Assembly: GCA_903813345.2 (NCBI GenBank)
Contig: CAIIXF020000009.1
Location: 16,085,759-16,149,758 of the forward strand
Length of the DNA: 64,000 nucleotides
Reading direction: 5' to 3'
DNA from: Owenia fusiformis
Taxonomy: Eukaryota > Annelida > Polychaeta > Sabellida > Oweniidae
Positions within the stretch are counted from its first letter, which is position 1, and every line of letters begins with the position of its first letter. The notes beneath the pieces are model-generated. The model did not search any database. It was not told the origin of the DNA and worked only from the letters and a program-made list of their open reading frames with translations. The position numbers were made by a program, and so were the translations under genes. Below are positions 51,867 to 63,775 of the stretch, in pieces.

Positions 51867-52400
51867 AGCTCACATGGTGAGCTTTTGCAATCACTCACTT
51901 GTCCGTCTGTCCGTCCGTGCGTCCGTCCGTCCGTCAACAATAGTGGCACATTTTAAAGCCTCTGTCAACAGGATTCCTTTTGGTTATTTCTGTTCAACAT
52001 CAATACAGAAAACTCCCATATGCCCCTGGTTCAAAAGCTTGGCTATTTTCAAAATGGCCACCATTTTTGTCACGCAAAATACACTTTTGTAAAAATCAAT
52101 GTCAATGTAAAGAGTAGTTGTATGAAATAAATTTGTTACAAAAAATCAGCAAAAAATTATATCCATTTTTTGATTTTCAGCCATTTTAGTTAACATTGAT
52201 TTGTCCATCTGTCTCGCAAAATCCACTTTTCCGTCAACGATAGTGGCCCGTTTTAAAACCTCTGTCGATAGGGTCCCTGTTTTAAGTTATTTCTGTTAAA
52301 CATCAATACAGAAAACTCCCCTATGGCTCCTGGTTCAAAATGAATATAGAAAATGTACTCAAATATAAAACACAACTGTCACAATCATACTAAGGATTTT
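51867..52400 (+). mobile_element. Hairpin element, GCTCAC type, copy 2 (partial)
   Basis: Hairpin AGCTCAC-ATG-GTGAGCT (51867-51883), then GTCCGTCCGTGCGTCCGTCC and two diverged body units with AGTGGC and CAATACAGAAAACTCCC. A right end was not found. Confidence 0.5.
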
Positions 52401-53050
52401 CAAAATGGCTGACATCATTTTATTTCATGCTGAAAATTGCAGAAAAGTTCCATTTTTGCACAACGCCTTACCTAGATTTTTACATATCTCAAAAAAGAAC
52501 CTTAGAAGTACATTATTCCCTTGGTACATATGAATTTCTAGGAAAGAACCAGGTGTTATGTGAACAAAGTAAGACTTTATCATGACCTTCCTCTCTCTAA
52601 AAAGAAGTATGTCAACACAATTGAAAACATAACTAATCCCTACTCAATGACTATTGAAATATGACTATTTATATGTACAAAATATTAATTCAATGTGTAG
52701 AGTGACACAATCAAACAATGGGATATCTGCCAAGTTGGGTTTACTAGTATACATTCTGGAGACATTTTCTGAGACTGATGAAAAATTCACATTTTCACAG
52801 AAAGTGATACATACCTCCCAAATCAACCAAAATATACTTAAATCAGTAATCTCGAATGTTTTTTTATTGCTATTTCTTGAAAATATACATATTTATCTAC
52901 AATTTGATCCTACAAATCAAGGAAATTAACGACATTGCATTTTTCAAAAAAAATGTTCAGTGACCCCAGGGGTGTCTATAGCCATTCGTTCATTATCGAC
53001 AGATAAGCCTCTTACTTAATCAAAATTAGTACGATATACATGGTAACATA

Positions 53051-54740
53051 CACTCCCCTCCATAAGTTTGGCAACCTTAGCTCCCCCATTGAACCACGTG
53101 TTAAAGCCTCTACGTTTGAATTTTTATTAACTTAACCTGCTACTTTTCTCAATTTTTTTCCTCAATTACAATAGGTCGAAAATTGATGATTAAGTTGATG
53201 AATTTTTGAAAATTGACATTCCCATGTTAACCAATGGGTGATCCCGACAAATGATTATCCTGAAAATGAGTAGACAAGACTTTACCGACACAATTTGATG
53301 ACAGAAATCCAACATGTCCGCCTTAAAATTTACCCAGAATGCCCAAAAATTAGTTAGTTCTAGATGTTCATACTAAGAACCACCCCTGAAAATTTGAAAT
53401 TGATCTACCAAACGGTTCACATGAAAACGCGTAGACAAGACATTGGGCAAGATTTTAGGACGGAAAATTCAAAATGGCTGCCTTGACATTTACGCAGAAT
53501 GCCAAAATACTAATCAAATTTAGATTTTCATACTAAGAATCATCCCTGAAAATTCGAAATTGATCTACCAAACAGTTCACCTAAAAACGCGTAAACAAGA
53601 CTTAACAGGCAGATTTTAAGACTGAAAATCCAAAATGGCTGCCTTGACATTTATCCAGAATGCCAAAACACTAATCGGATCTAGATTTTTCATACTAAGA
53701 ATCATCCCTGAAAATTTATATTAATCAACCAAACGGTTCACCTAGAAATGCGTAGACAAGACTTTACAGACAAGATTTTAGGACGAAAAATCCAAAATGG
53801 CTGCCTTGACATTTACCCAGAACTCCAAAAACTAATCAGATCTAGATTTTCATACTAAGAATCATCCCTGGAAATTTGAAATTGATCTACCAACCGGTTC
53901 ACCTGAAAATGCGTAGACAAGACTCTACAGACAAGATTTTAGGACGGAAAAATCCAAAATAGCCAACAATAAAAAAGTGATGATGAGTTTTTGCTGATTT
54001 CCTTTTACAAAATTATCTCAAAGACATTCAAAGTGGCTGACACGACTGAGCTAACAGGTCCAAAACCTAATCAGATGTAGAATGAAGTGAGCTGAACGAG
54101 ATATTAAAGTTTTAAAAGCAATTGTAAGCCGTTTTTTTAAGTTTGCAGACAAGGATTTTAGGCCATTTTAGCATTTGGCTTCAAAATGGCCGACATGAAG
54201 TAGGTATCGAGTTAGTTAAAAAAATTTCATGCACATCTGTATGCACTCATACGTTATCCCTGAAAATTTGAAGGTGATATCTGTAGCGGTTTTGGAGAAA
54301 ACTGCCGGACGTACGGACGGACAGACAGACGGACGGAGGGACGGACTATGTGGTGGGGACATAAAAATGACTTTGAAGCTCTGTAACTTCAGTATTCATC
54401 AAGTAAACTAAACACTTAGTGTGCAAAAAAGATTCAATTTTTCTATTATGAAAATATTTTTTGCTGAATCTTTTACTGAACAGATATTCTGATTACTGAT
54501 TTGCCCCAAACCCACCATTTCCCATTGGTTTACATGGGAAAGACGATTTTCAAAAATTCATCAAATTTATCATCAATTTTCGACCTATTGTACTAGAGGA
54601 ATAAAATTGGGAAAATTTAGAGGAATTAGAAATAAAGTCAAGTTACGTTTCCATTAGTATTATAAGTAATTCAAACGTAAAGAGGCTTTAACACGTAGTT
54701 CAATTGGGGAGCAAAGCTTGCCAAACTTATGGAGGGGAGT
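53051..54740. mobile_element. 1.7-kb Tc1/mariner-like element with 200-bp inverted ends
   Basis: Left CACTCCCCTCCATAAGTTTG, right CAAACTTATGGAGGGGAGT, with similarity continuing through ACGTGTTAAAGCCTC and ACAATAGGTCGAAAATTGAT for about 200 bp. TA lies at the outer edges. The interior is filled by an inverted GTACC-type repeat array (53265-53960) and a (ACGG/ACGGACAG) block (54310-54345) ending GTGGTGGGGACATA, i.e. a hairpin/array element inserted in reverse. No transposase. Confidence 0.65.
53265..53960 (-). repeat. Inverted GTACC-type array, about 160-bp units
   Basis: Five units with GCGTAGACAAGACTTTACAG, GATTTTAGGACGGAAAAATC, AAAATGGCTGCCTTGACATT and AAGAATCATCCCTGAAAATT; reverse complement of the array unit at 14354-14840. 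Confidence 0.7.
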
Positions 54741-55105
54741 TATGTGAGTTACTAAAATTATACATTTATGGAAAAAATTATCAAGGTTTGGAGGACAAAA
54801 TAGATACGGAAACAACAACGCACAGAAAGCGTTAGTTTACGTACTTTCCGTATTGCTGTCTGTTAGACATACGTAATTGGTACACTTTTACTCCATCAAT
54901 ACGTTACGGATTTTGATATACGGGTAGCTAAAACGTTGTGCGAAACATGTACATGTACTCTGTAATTATTGTGATACCATTCCATACAGTGTAAATGATT
55001 TGAACATACCATTTAAAAACTCGATTTATGGCAAACATAAACAAAATCATTCACCAAATTTAAGTCAAATTATACACAACACACTGTGCTTGTTCATATA
55101 GAGAT

Positions 55106-55589
55106 ATACTCCCCTCCATAAGTTTGGCAACCTTAGCTCCCCCACTGAACTACGTGTTAAAGCCTCTTTACCTTTGAATTTTTATTTACTTAACCAGCGA
55201 TGAAATTTTTCAATTGAATTTGCTAACTTTATTTAACAAAAAATTTATGTGTTTCTTCAGCTTCAACAAAGTTATAGGGCTTTAAAGTCAAAATTGTTTT
55301 TCAAAAAAACTCTCCCATTGAAATAACACAAGAGGCGAAAAATTATTTTCAAAAATGACTTTGAAGCGCTGTAACTTTAGTATTCATCAAATAAACAATT
55401 TTCGACATATTGTGATTAAGGAAAAAATTGAGAAAATTTGGAGGTATTGGAAATAAAGTCAAGTTAAGTTTCCATTAATATTTAAGTTATTTCATCGCCG
55501 GTTAAGTAAATAAAATTTCAAACGTAAAGAGGCTTTAACACGTAGTTCAATGGGGGAGCTGAGGTTGCCAAACTTATGGAGGGGAGTGT
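55106..55589. mobile_element. 480-bp foldback of the same Tc1-like family
   Basis: TACTCCCCTCCATAAGTTTG and CAAACTTATGGAGGGGAGTG, arms of about 120 bp, TA at both edges. 54741-55105 before it is shared, inverted, with 60236-60352 (ACGGGTAGCTAAAACGTTGT, GCGAAACATGTACATG). Confidence 0.7.
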
Positions 55590-57240
55590 ACCTTTAGAAC
55601 TAAAAACAATATAATCGAAGGATAAAATGGGATACGTAAATTACCAACGTAGAAAAGCCTCATTTTCCGTGTTTTCCGTTTCGCTTCACCTATAAATAGG
55701 ATAGTTTCTAATTAGCAGAAAAAGCAATGAAATATAGTCCTACCATCTTTTATTTACCTTTTAATTTGGGCTAGAGTTGCATTCACTTACATGTTAAAAT
55801 CTTGGAATAGTGCCTTAATTTCATGATTTATCAAAAAGTGTTACTTGAATCAATATTAAACTTGAATGATATACCATATGATGACCCTGTTAATGTACAT
55901 GTTGTGATTAAACATGCTGAAATGTTGGTTGTGAAACAGGGTTTAGGTTTTCATTTACATTAAATTTTGGTACAAACTTCATTTTTATATCACATTGATT
56001 TAGGTTTCAAGATATATGTTGTTGTTCTATACATTTGATGTACATCATTCCTATTCTTTATTCTTCTTTAGTTCACTTGCACTCAATACGTGATATCATT
56101 CATAAATAACATTAAAATCTTGGCTCTTTTCATATTGTTATGTCTTTTCTATCAGGAAAGTTCCAAGTCCCATAAAGGAGGGCTTTAAAGTCCAGTATAT
56201 TCTACTTTATTACATAATCTGCTTGCCTTTCTATTGGTTCAAATGTTGGTTCCTTATGGGAATCAATATTTGCCTCCATTTAAAGGAGGTTTAGGAAGTC
56301 CAGTAGATTTAATTTGACATTATCTTTAATTTGTTCATTATTGGTTTATTTATTGGTAATTATGGGAAATTATTATTCGCCTCCTTTTTGGAATCTTCTC
56401 TGTGGAACTTTCCATACTTTCGGTCTCTTCTTGATTATCATCTCAGAATATCATCTTTAGAACAGTTATTATCAACGATCACGACACAACGTAGGGAAAT
56501 ATGTAAAATATTGTTCTTGGATTGAATTTTTACTTGGAGTATTGAAAATAAACTTTTAGGCCATTTACTTACTTTTCATGTTACTTTATTAGAACCTGGA
56601 ATAAACTGTTTCAGTTGACATATAACTAATCCAAGGTTTTAAAGAATTTTAGCATTGCATCAATGGAGATTTGGCCCAAGTTTTTTTAAAATGTCATGAA
56701 AAATTATTCAAATTTCATAACTGTGCAAATCAAAGCTATTATAGGAGAAAACATTTAACTGAATTCATATATGCCATTTAAAAGAAGGAAATGTAAATCA
56801 TTCATCTTTTAAAATAACCCGAAAACGAGATTTTACGATATTTCAAAAGCCACATGGAAACTATACTATTGAACTGACTACGCATAAATCTGGTAAATAC
56901 GTTTTAGTAGATGGGTTGTCTGCATTTTAGGGGATCTGGACTTCAATCTATGATGCAAACGTTTCCTTTGACATGAGAGTACCTTAGGACCATAGAAACA
57001 TATGATACGATTGGTGCCTAAATATACATTTTGTGGTTGAAGAATCAATTTTGTGTGGGTTTGAGTCTTGAAATGAGAAACTTCCTTTTTATTAATATTA
57101 AAAAATATGCCTTTTCAAAATGGCTGCCAGAGATGTAACAAAGATGATATCTTCACTTGTATGCATGCTACAATAGTAAGTCATTGATGTCCAAGTATAC
57201 ATTAATGGGTGGTAGAATCCATTTGATAAGGTTTATAGTC
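55590..57240. other. Intergenic, little seen
   Basis: 56155-56320 has two related blocks (GGGCTTTAAAGTCCAGTATA, GGAAGTCCAGTAGATTTAAT). From 56920 the sequence resembles the CAAAATGGCTGCC units at 35230-35540. No coding region. Confidence 0.4.
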
Positions 57241-57245
57241 TTTAT

Positions 57246-57330
57246 TTTCCCAACGAAGAAAATTCAGTGGAGATATAGTGAAGCCCTCCGTCCGTCAGTC
57301 TGTCAGCCCATCGTCTGTCTTATGTATGAT
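57246..57330 (+). mobile_element. Helitron 5' fragment
   Basis: TTTTCCCAACGAAGAAAATT, GATATAGTGAAGCCCTCCGT and a short CCGTCAGT microsatellite; no body or 3' end recognised. Confidence 0.5.
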
Positions 57331-58689
57331 TTTGCAATTATTTTCAGATTCCTTCAAAGTATGGCCATATGTACTCAATTAAATTGAAGATGGTGTTAAT
57401 TTTATGACTAATGCCTCAAAAATTCAAAATGTCCCAGAGAAGGGGTTGATTAGCTATTACTTACTAGACATGCCATCAAGGTATGGTTACATTATATTAA
57501 GTTAGATCTCAATTTTTTGTCTAAATATGATTTTTAGCATTGACTAAATGGTCACAAAAATGTTAAAATCAGCGGAAATTCTGATATTGTAAGTATGTCT
57601 ATTAGTTAACAAACATTTTCACTTTTTATTGAAAATGTATGCCCTTTTCTCAATGGATGTGGAAAATATTACAACAAATTATATCTAACAAGGGCTCTTA
57701 AACTTCTTCAAAAGCAGAATAGTTTGAAAGTGTAGTTTTTAATATCAATTTGCGATGGAAACTATGCTGAAAACTATGGATAGCATGGGAGATGTGGTTT
57801 TCAACTTCAGCGCATTTCAAATGCCGTCCCCTTTTAAGTAATTGTTGATATAAAGTGAAGAAACTTTTGATACGTTTTAATTGAGAAAAAGAGGAGATGA
57901 AGAGGGTTCTGCAATACTGTCATAATATGCAGCCCTTGAAATCTATTCCGATCTTCAAGATTTTCTCTCGCCAGAAGGTTTCTGGCCCCTTCTAACTATA
58001 GGTACATATGTATGTCTGTCCTGCGTGGTTTCTATCTATCACATTTCTCTCTTATGTATGTTGCATTGCAACAACTAAAGTTGCACTACCATTGCAGATG
58101 CATGTTTATTGCAAGTTACTAAAGAGACTCTGGTCTTTCTCGTGAATTTGAGTAAAAGGAACACTGAAAAATAAATACACATTTGCTGTGTTAAGGCGAA
58201 ACGCTTATTTTTAAGGCTCATTATCCAATTAGATAGATGTGAGTAGTAACAATCTTTATTTCTGTCATTAAAAATTCAAATTCCAATCTAACTGATGTTG
58301 AATTTGGAATCGTCATGAAAAAATACATCAAGAAATGTGGTTTTGAAATGAGTCCATCAACTTTAAAAGGTCAGGGAGATTCCCCATAGTCCCCATGTTG
58401 TAAAACACAAAAAGTGAAATATCTTTTCTTGTGTCACAAGTTGTGCAGATAATATTTTCTTTTACTGGAGATATTTTAATTTGCACTACTATCAGATACA
58501 AAAGAGTAATATGAAATCTGAACCACTAAAAATAAAGAATATTCAAGTTTAAGGGAACTTTGTAATACCCCGCAATGTCATTTCACCCGAAATAACCGCC
58601 CGGTGGGGAAATGGTAACTACCTACTTGCATCTGAGTAATTAAATAGATTTTTCATTCCCAAAAATGTAGATTTTGAAGTCAATTTTAT

Positions 58690-59400
58690 GAAATATTTTG
58701 CCCAGAAGCAAAGAAACTTTTAGCAAAGATACAATTTTTGTTAGCAAAGCTACAATCTTTGTTATCAAAGGTACAATCTTTGTCAGCAAAGATTCAATCT
58801 TTGTTATATTTCAGCTGCATATAAAGACCTATTTAAATGGATTCTACAAGTACCCAATATTAACGTATACTTTGACACCACTCTTACCATTGTAGCATGC
58901 TTAGAAGCGAAGATATCATCTTTGTTATATTTGTGGCAGCGATTTTGAAAAATGCATATATTTTGAATATAAAGTGCAAGTGCTGAATTTACAAGACTCG
59001 AAACCTAATTAATTAGATTCTACAACTACATTAATGTATTTTTGACGCCACTCTTATAATTGTAGCATGCATAGAAGCAAAACTATTGTCTCTGATGTAT
59101 TTTTGGCGGCCATTTTGGAAAATGTGTATATTTCCAATGTCTTCGGATAAATTTGTTTCTATTGCCCTAAGGTATCTCCATGCCAGAGGGGACATTTTGT
59201 AAGGTAAGATATCTTAATTTGTAAGTATTCGTAAGGTAAGATATCTTCTTTGTTATATTTCTGGCAGTCATTTTGAAAAACGCATATATTTTGAATATAA
59301 TGTCGAACTTCTTAATTTTCAAGACTCAAGATCTAATAAAATAGATTCTACGACTACATCACTGTATTTTTTGACACCAATCTTATAATTCAACGATTTA
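58690..59400. repeat. Diverged units related to 35230-35540 and 56930-57240
   Basis: Repeated TTTTGAAAAATGCATATATT, TTGAATATAA, TAGATTCTACAACTACATTA and GACACCACTCTTACCATTGT. A TTTGTTA/CAAAG(A/G)T microrepeat occupies 58720-58800. 57331-58689 shows nothing recognisable. Confidence 0.5.
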
Positions 59401-59439
59401 GATGTAACCCTCTGTCTCGATACAGGGGGTTCTGGGAGA

Positions 59440-59637
59440 TTGCAGTTCACTCATACAGTTCCCTTTGTTTTAGGCATTTTATTAGCAAATAGAGAGGTTT
59501 TGCAAAACGAATTTGACGAATCTGTAAAAACGAATCCGTATCTCGTTACGTTTACGGATACGTATTTCGATAATTCTCGTTTCGCAGTTCGTTTTTTTGA
59601 AGTACGTAAATATAAACGCATCTCAATCCGTGTTTAA
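59440..59637 (+). other. Open frame in an ACG-rich palindromic block, probably not a gene
   Basis: 65 codons. The DNA is rich in ACGTA/ACGAAT/TTCGT and partly self-complementary (GAATCCGTATCTCGTTACG, TACGTATTTCGATAATTCTC), so it is more likely a MITE interior than a coding exon. Confidence 0.25.
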
Positions 59638-60351
59638 CAGTAGTGAAAACTGGGGTTAAATAAAAGGCTTCATCTAACTAAGATTTCAAAACACCATTGG
59701 GAGTGTCAGCTTTCAGAAACATGACTCCAAAAGTATTTTTGGTGAGTGCAAAAATACATATTAACCCTTTCATCCCTCAGGGGTCATTTTTATTAATTTT
59801 ATGACATAAATTTCAAAAAAGATTATCTCTACATTTACAATAACCAATTCAGTGTCAAATTATACTTTGGGGAATATTTAAGGGTTTGAACACAGATAGG
59901 CTGAAATAGTGGTCATTAAGTGACGTGCAGTGAATAAATAAATAAAAAAATGTGTAATACATAATGTGGAGTGATTCCAATAAATCTTGAATTCTATCCC
60001 ATGGTAAAATATATGACCGTCTAAAATCACTTGCCATACTGCACATAGACCTTTAATTTCATGTTTTTGCAGCTGTGTATATTTTGGCAATAATTCAAGA
60101 TCAAATAAGTAAAAAATAGCGACTTTGACAAGGTAAAGGCATTCGGAAACCATGCGCTTTCACATAAGCCACCCCCGTTTCCTCATACATGGGCTTTAGT
60201 TGAAAACCCATGCCTCGTATTAACTAAGGAGGGGAGCAAAGTAACATATTTGATCACATCAATTTTGATGGTTGTATGGAATGGTATTGCAACAATTACA
60301 GTGTACATGTTTCGCACAACGTTTTAGCTACCCGTATCAAAATCCGTAAAG

Positions 60352-61000
60352 CTACGTTCACACCAACGCCGCTTTGATGGCGCTTTGAGGCGGCTTGTAA
60401 AGCGGCACCAAAGCGTAACAAAGTTTGATTAAGCCTTGTTCACACCAACGGCGAATGCCACGCTTTAAATCGGCGAGCAAAGCGCCGTCATTTTTGTCAT
60501 TTTTGTTCATACCAACGCCGCTTTGATGGCGCTTTAAAGCGGCTTGTAAAGCGGCACCAAAGCGTAACAAAGCTTGATTAAAGCGGCGGGGTCGTGATAG
60601 GTCTTTGAAAAGCTCGGAGTAAAGCGGGATTTTCGGCAAGAGCACCAAAAATTTTTTAACTGTTTAAAAATTTTGGGCGCTCTGTTACGAATTGATTAAA
60701 CACCGAGAGCGTATCATAGCTTAACAAACCATAACAAAGCTCAGAAAAGCTTGATCAAAAGCGTAGGAAAGCTTAACAAAGCTCTGATAGGTTCCTCACG
60801 CTTTGATCCCGCTTTGACCAGGCTTTGTTACGCTTGAAATCACGCTTTGATAAGCTTTGATAAGCATTACTACGCTTTGAGGCGATTATGACGCTTTAAA
60901 TCAGGCTCTGATACGATTGCCAAGCTTTGTTGTGCATTGTTACGCTCTGTTAAGCTCTGTCAAGCATTGGAAAATGTCGAGATCGACGATTTCATGCCGC
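60352..61000. repeat. AAGCG/CGCTTTGA-rich block
   Basis: A 65-bp block TTCACACCAACGCCGCTTTG ... ACCAAAGCGTAACAAAG occurs at about 60359-60424 and again at about 60509-60570, followed by about 400 bp of AAGC(G)TAACAAAGC/ACGCTTTGATAAGC variants. Much richer in C and G than its neighbours. Possibly an expanded mobile-element end (TTCACACCAACG), but no partner end was found. Confidence 0.55.
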
Positions 61001-61015
61001 TTTTGATCCAATGAC

Positions 61016-61024
61016 TATATAAAG
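61016..61024 (+). promoter_or_regulatory. TATA box, TATATAAAG
   Basis: Good TATA element 47 bp before the ATG at 61071, with a short leader expected to start near 61046. A second TATAAAAG occurs at 61307-61314. Confidence 0.4.
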
Positions 61025-61070
61025 ATGCAGTAGATCCATAAAACCATTGCATCTTTGACTCGAGAACACG

Positions 61071-61253
61071 ATGACAGAACAACAAGATCCAGAAATTCCA
61101 GATGGACCAAAGCATGACCTATCTGAAGAAGACATGATGTTTGTCGCACGGCGTGATATAGCGTGTAGAAACTTGTCAAGCGTAACAAAGCCTAGCAAAA
61201 CGTTTCAATCCTTGATTAAAGCGTCTCAATACGTTGGAAAGCTTAAAGGGTGA
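61071..61253 (+). CDS. Possible small protein, 60 aa, unknown
   Basis: I do not recognise it. Encodes MTEQQDPEIPDGPKHDLSEE, then DMMFVARRDIACRNLSSVTK and PSKTFQSLIKASQYVGKLKG: an acidic, proline-containing N-terminus and a basic helical C-terminus. No signal peptide, membrane segment or cysteine pattern. In its favour are the TATA box at usual spacing, a clean start and non-repetitive composition next to a repeat block. The last third overlaps AAGCGT-type repeat sequence, which argues that part of the frame is repeat-derived. It could be a real short gene, an exon of a mobile element or chance. Confidence 0.3.
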   Translation: MTEQQDPEIPDGPKHDLSEEDMMFVARRDIACRNLSSVTKPSKTFQSLIKASQYVGKLKG

Positions 61254-61532
61254 CGCATATCGTTTAGCAAATCGAACGCTCGTTTCTGGTGTTGCTCACC
61301 GTTTAGTATAAAAGGCCCGATCCCGGAATAATACTCAAGGGTTCACAGGTTCGATGTCGTTGTGTCAACACCTCTAACTGTTATATAGCATAAGTATATT
61401 ATAGATCGTCACACATTTATAAAAGGGTGATTTTTATTTTGACAAATCAATTCCAAATTTATGGGTGAAGTTTCAGGATCTTCTATTTGTGTATAATAAG
61501 GAAAAATTGGAATCTAAATTTCCCCATAATGT

Positions 61533-61925
61533 AGAGTCCATTTCACTGCTTCATTTCGTCAGTAGAACGGCAAAAATAAGAAATTGGGAGACCATTGTGC
61601 AATAATATATGGAAACGTATATTCATAATGTACATGAATGACATCTGTATATTTCAGATTTTTTAGTTTTTTGTGCAATAAGCCTGTGCCGTCTTGTAAT
61701 TTGAAGAATTTCAGCCATGTTAATCTTATTGAAAATAACATGGCGGAGAAACATCCAAATATAAGAGGCCACACACTTTATAAGCCAAACTAGAAGCAAT
61801 CCAAAATATACAAATGTCATTCATGTACATTATGAATATACTTTTCCATATATTATTGCACAATGGTCTCCCAATTTCTTATATTTGCCGTTCTACTGAC
61901 GAAATTAAGCAGTGAAATGGACTCT
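61533..61925. mobile_element. 393-bp foldback, 123-bp near-identical arms
   Basis: AGAGTCCATTTCACTGCTTC ... TACATGAATGACAT (61533-61655) pairs with ATGTCATTCATGTACATT ... GAAATGGACTCT (about 61810-61925) with only a few differences. The loop holds ACATGGCGGAGAAACATCC. A relative lies at 40786-41020. Confidence 0.75.
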
Positions 61926-61995
61926 AATAGCACACAGCTTGGCATATGAAATATCCTACAAATGAAACAAAGCAGTTCTAATACAAGGATTTATA

Positions 61996-62217
61996 TTGGA
62001 TGTTGTACATGTACTGTTTGAACGCAATCACTCTATGGATAACGTTTTCAAAATCATTATAAACGGATTACTTTATCTCAAAGACAATTTCAATAAACTG
62101 GATTTTACAGAACTCCCCTTATTTCTTAAAAATGGACTGATCCAGTCGATATGCCTGGAGCCGCCATATTGTTTTTATACGGGATGCTTATCGGAACCCT
62201 TTAAGAGTCCTTCATGA
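61996..62217 (+). CDS. Possible exon, LRR/F-box-like N-terminus, uncertain
   Basis: 73 codons. From the second ATG at 62035 it reads MDNVFKIIINGLLYLKDNFN, KLDFTELPLFLKNGLIQSIC. The pattern 'hydrophobic helix, then LP..LK..LI..IC' resembles the start of some leucine-rich-repeat or SOCS/F-box proteins of invertebrates, but this is only an impression and no continuation was found. The frame ends in TGA after FKSPS. It could be a gene start, a pseudogene or chance. Confidence 0.22.
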   Translation: MDVVHVLFERNHSMDNVFKIIINGLLYLKDNFNKLDFTELPLFLKNGLIQSICLEPPYCFYTGCLSEPFKSPS

Positions 62218-63718
62218 AAGTGTAACAAAGAGTGTCAGATATTAATGAAAGCGTCTGACCTCGTGTCAGACCTTCATGCCAGATCGTAGCAAATCTTGAG
62301 ACATCTTAACGAAGCGTGTCAAGTGGTAATAGACCGTGAAGAGACTGGGGTCACCTAAATCCGCCTTTGCAAAAATGTGAACGGTTCATAATTAGAGTCG
62401 TTCGTGTTACTTTTGGGAGTTTTCAAACCTGGATTTAATTGTTTTTATCAGAAGGGTTCCTCGTTATCAATTGTAATATGAAAGATTTTGACCCAGACTG
62501 ACACAATAGAAATTGCAACACTGGAGGATGGTAATGGCGTGAAATTGTATTTAAATCAAATATTATTCATATATGTGGACCTTATTTACAAAAGGTGGAG
62601 TGGAGTGTAGTACCAAGTCTGGTCAATAGAGGGAACATTAATCTGTCCCCGGGAGGATTTTCCCCGGGAATGTTACTATAGGTGAGTAGTGTAATCAACA
62701 AACGGCGCCCTTTTCAATCCCATCATGCATATCTTACTTCAAATATATACGTTTTCTGATTGGTGAATTTCTACTTGGGAATGCACCTAATTAGTTTTGG
62801 CATGCAGCTCAATTCGATATCAAGGAAATTGTAATCGAGCTAATTTGTGCGTCCCTCGGTTAGCTAACAGCAATCAAGACCATCTGTACACCCCAGCAAT
62901 ATTTTGGTTGATGGATAAATGAGAAATACGTTTTTATTTGTGAAGTGACTATAGGATTGATAAACCTGGTAACATGAAACTGCATCATATTCCATTGTCT
63001 TTGTAACCAGACATATAAAACAGTTTTATATGTCTTTGTTGTAACATGAGGAATGTATGTAATATTTGTAAAGTGAAAATTAAAATACAATCATTCAATT
63101 TGTCACTCGCGGTAATTTAGAAGATGTACAATGTACTATGATTGGTCTCAAACCCAGGGGCTCCAAGGGGGAAAAATGAAACATTTATTCAAAGTTGATG
63201 AGGTCCCCGATGAGGTCTCGCAAAAACAATGTAATATTTGACATTTATCCTTTAGAAATAACGTAGTGTCACTACTTGGTGTTACTATAGCTGTACCATC
63301 GATTCTGTGAATAAGGTACGAATGAAATTGTGGTCCAATGCATTATTTTAAGGGATTGAGTACCTCTGAGCAATGTTACACTCCCAGGGTTGCAATCGCA
63401 TTCAATTTTCAACATTTGCAAAAGCAAAAAGGGAACGCCGCATATGATATATCTCATGCGTCGGACAAGAATATCGTCTGGTTCCAGTGAAGATGACCCA
63501 CTGACGTATAATCTACGGGGCGGTCCAGATAAAATCAAGAGGGGCAAACCGATGAAAAAAATTATTGGCCTCTGTACTAGATCCGATCATTGGGTTATTA
63601 GCAGAACGGACAATTACAAATGAACGGGTATTTTGAAAAAAGTACAGGCGAATGGACACCTTTTCTATAATTTATTTTAACATTTGTTTTTAAAAGGATA
63701 CATTATTTTTCAATATCA
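62218..63718. other. Intergenic, no feature seen
   Basis: 62660-62690 has a short GGGGAGGATTTTCCCCGGGA hairpin. Frames near 63390-63620 (ARG/LYS/SER-rich) are unrecognised and not supported by splice signals. Confidence 0.4.
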
Positions 63719-63775
63719 TACATCCCTCTATAGGTTTGACAGCCTTAACTCCCCAACGTTTTTTATTTTCTGCAC
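63719..63775. mobile_element. End fragment of the Tc1-like family
   Basis: CATCCCTCTATAGGTTTGAC, AGCCTTAACTCCCC: a diverged left end of the family at 53051 and 55106. Its partner is outside the window. 63776-64000 shows nothing else. Confidence 0.45.

Noticed and set aside
61307-61395. Possible LTR or second promoter around TATAAAAGGCC
   Set aside because: No TG...CA ends, primer-binding site or second copy found.
63272-63623. Overlapping frames on both strands near the right edge
   Set aside because: Basic and serine-rich peptide unlike any family I know; no splice or promoter support.
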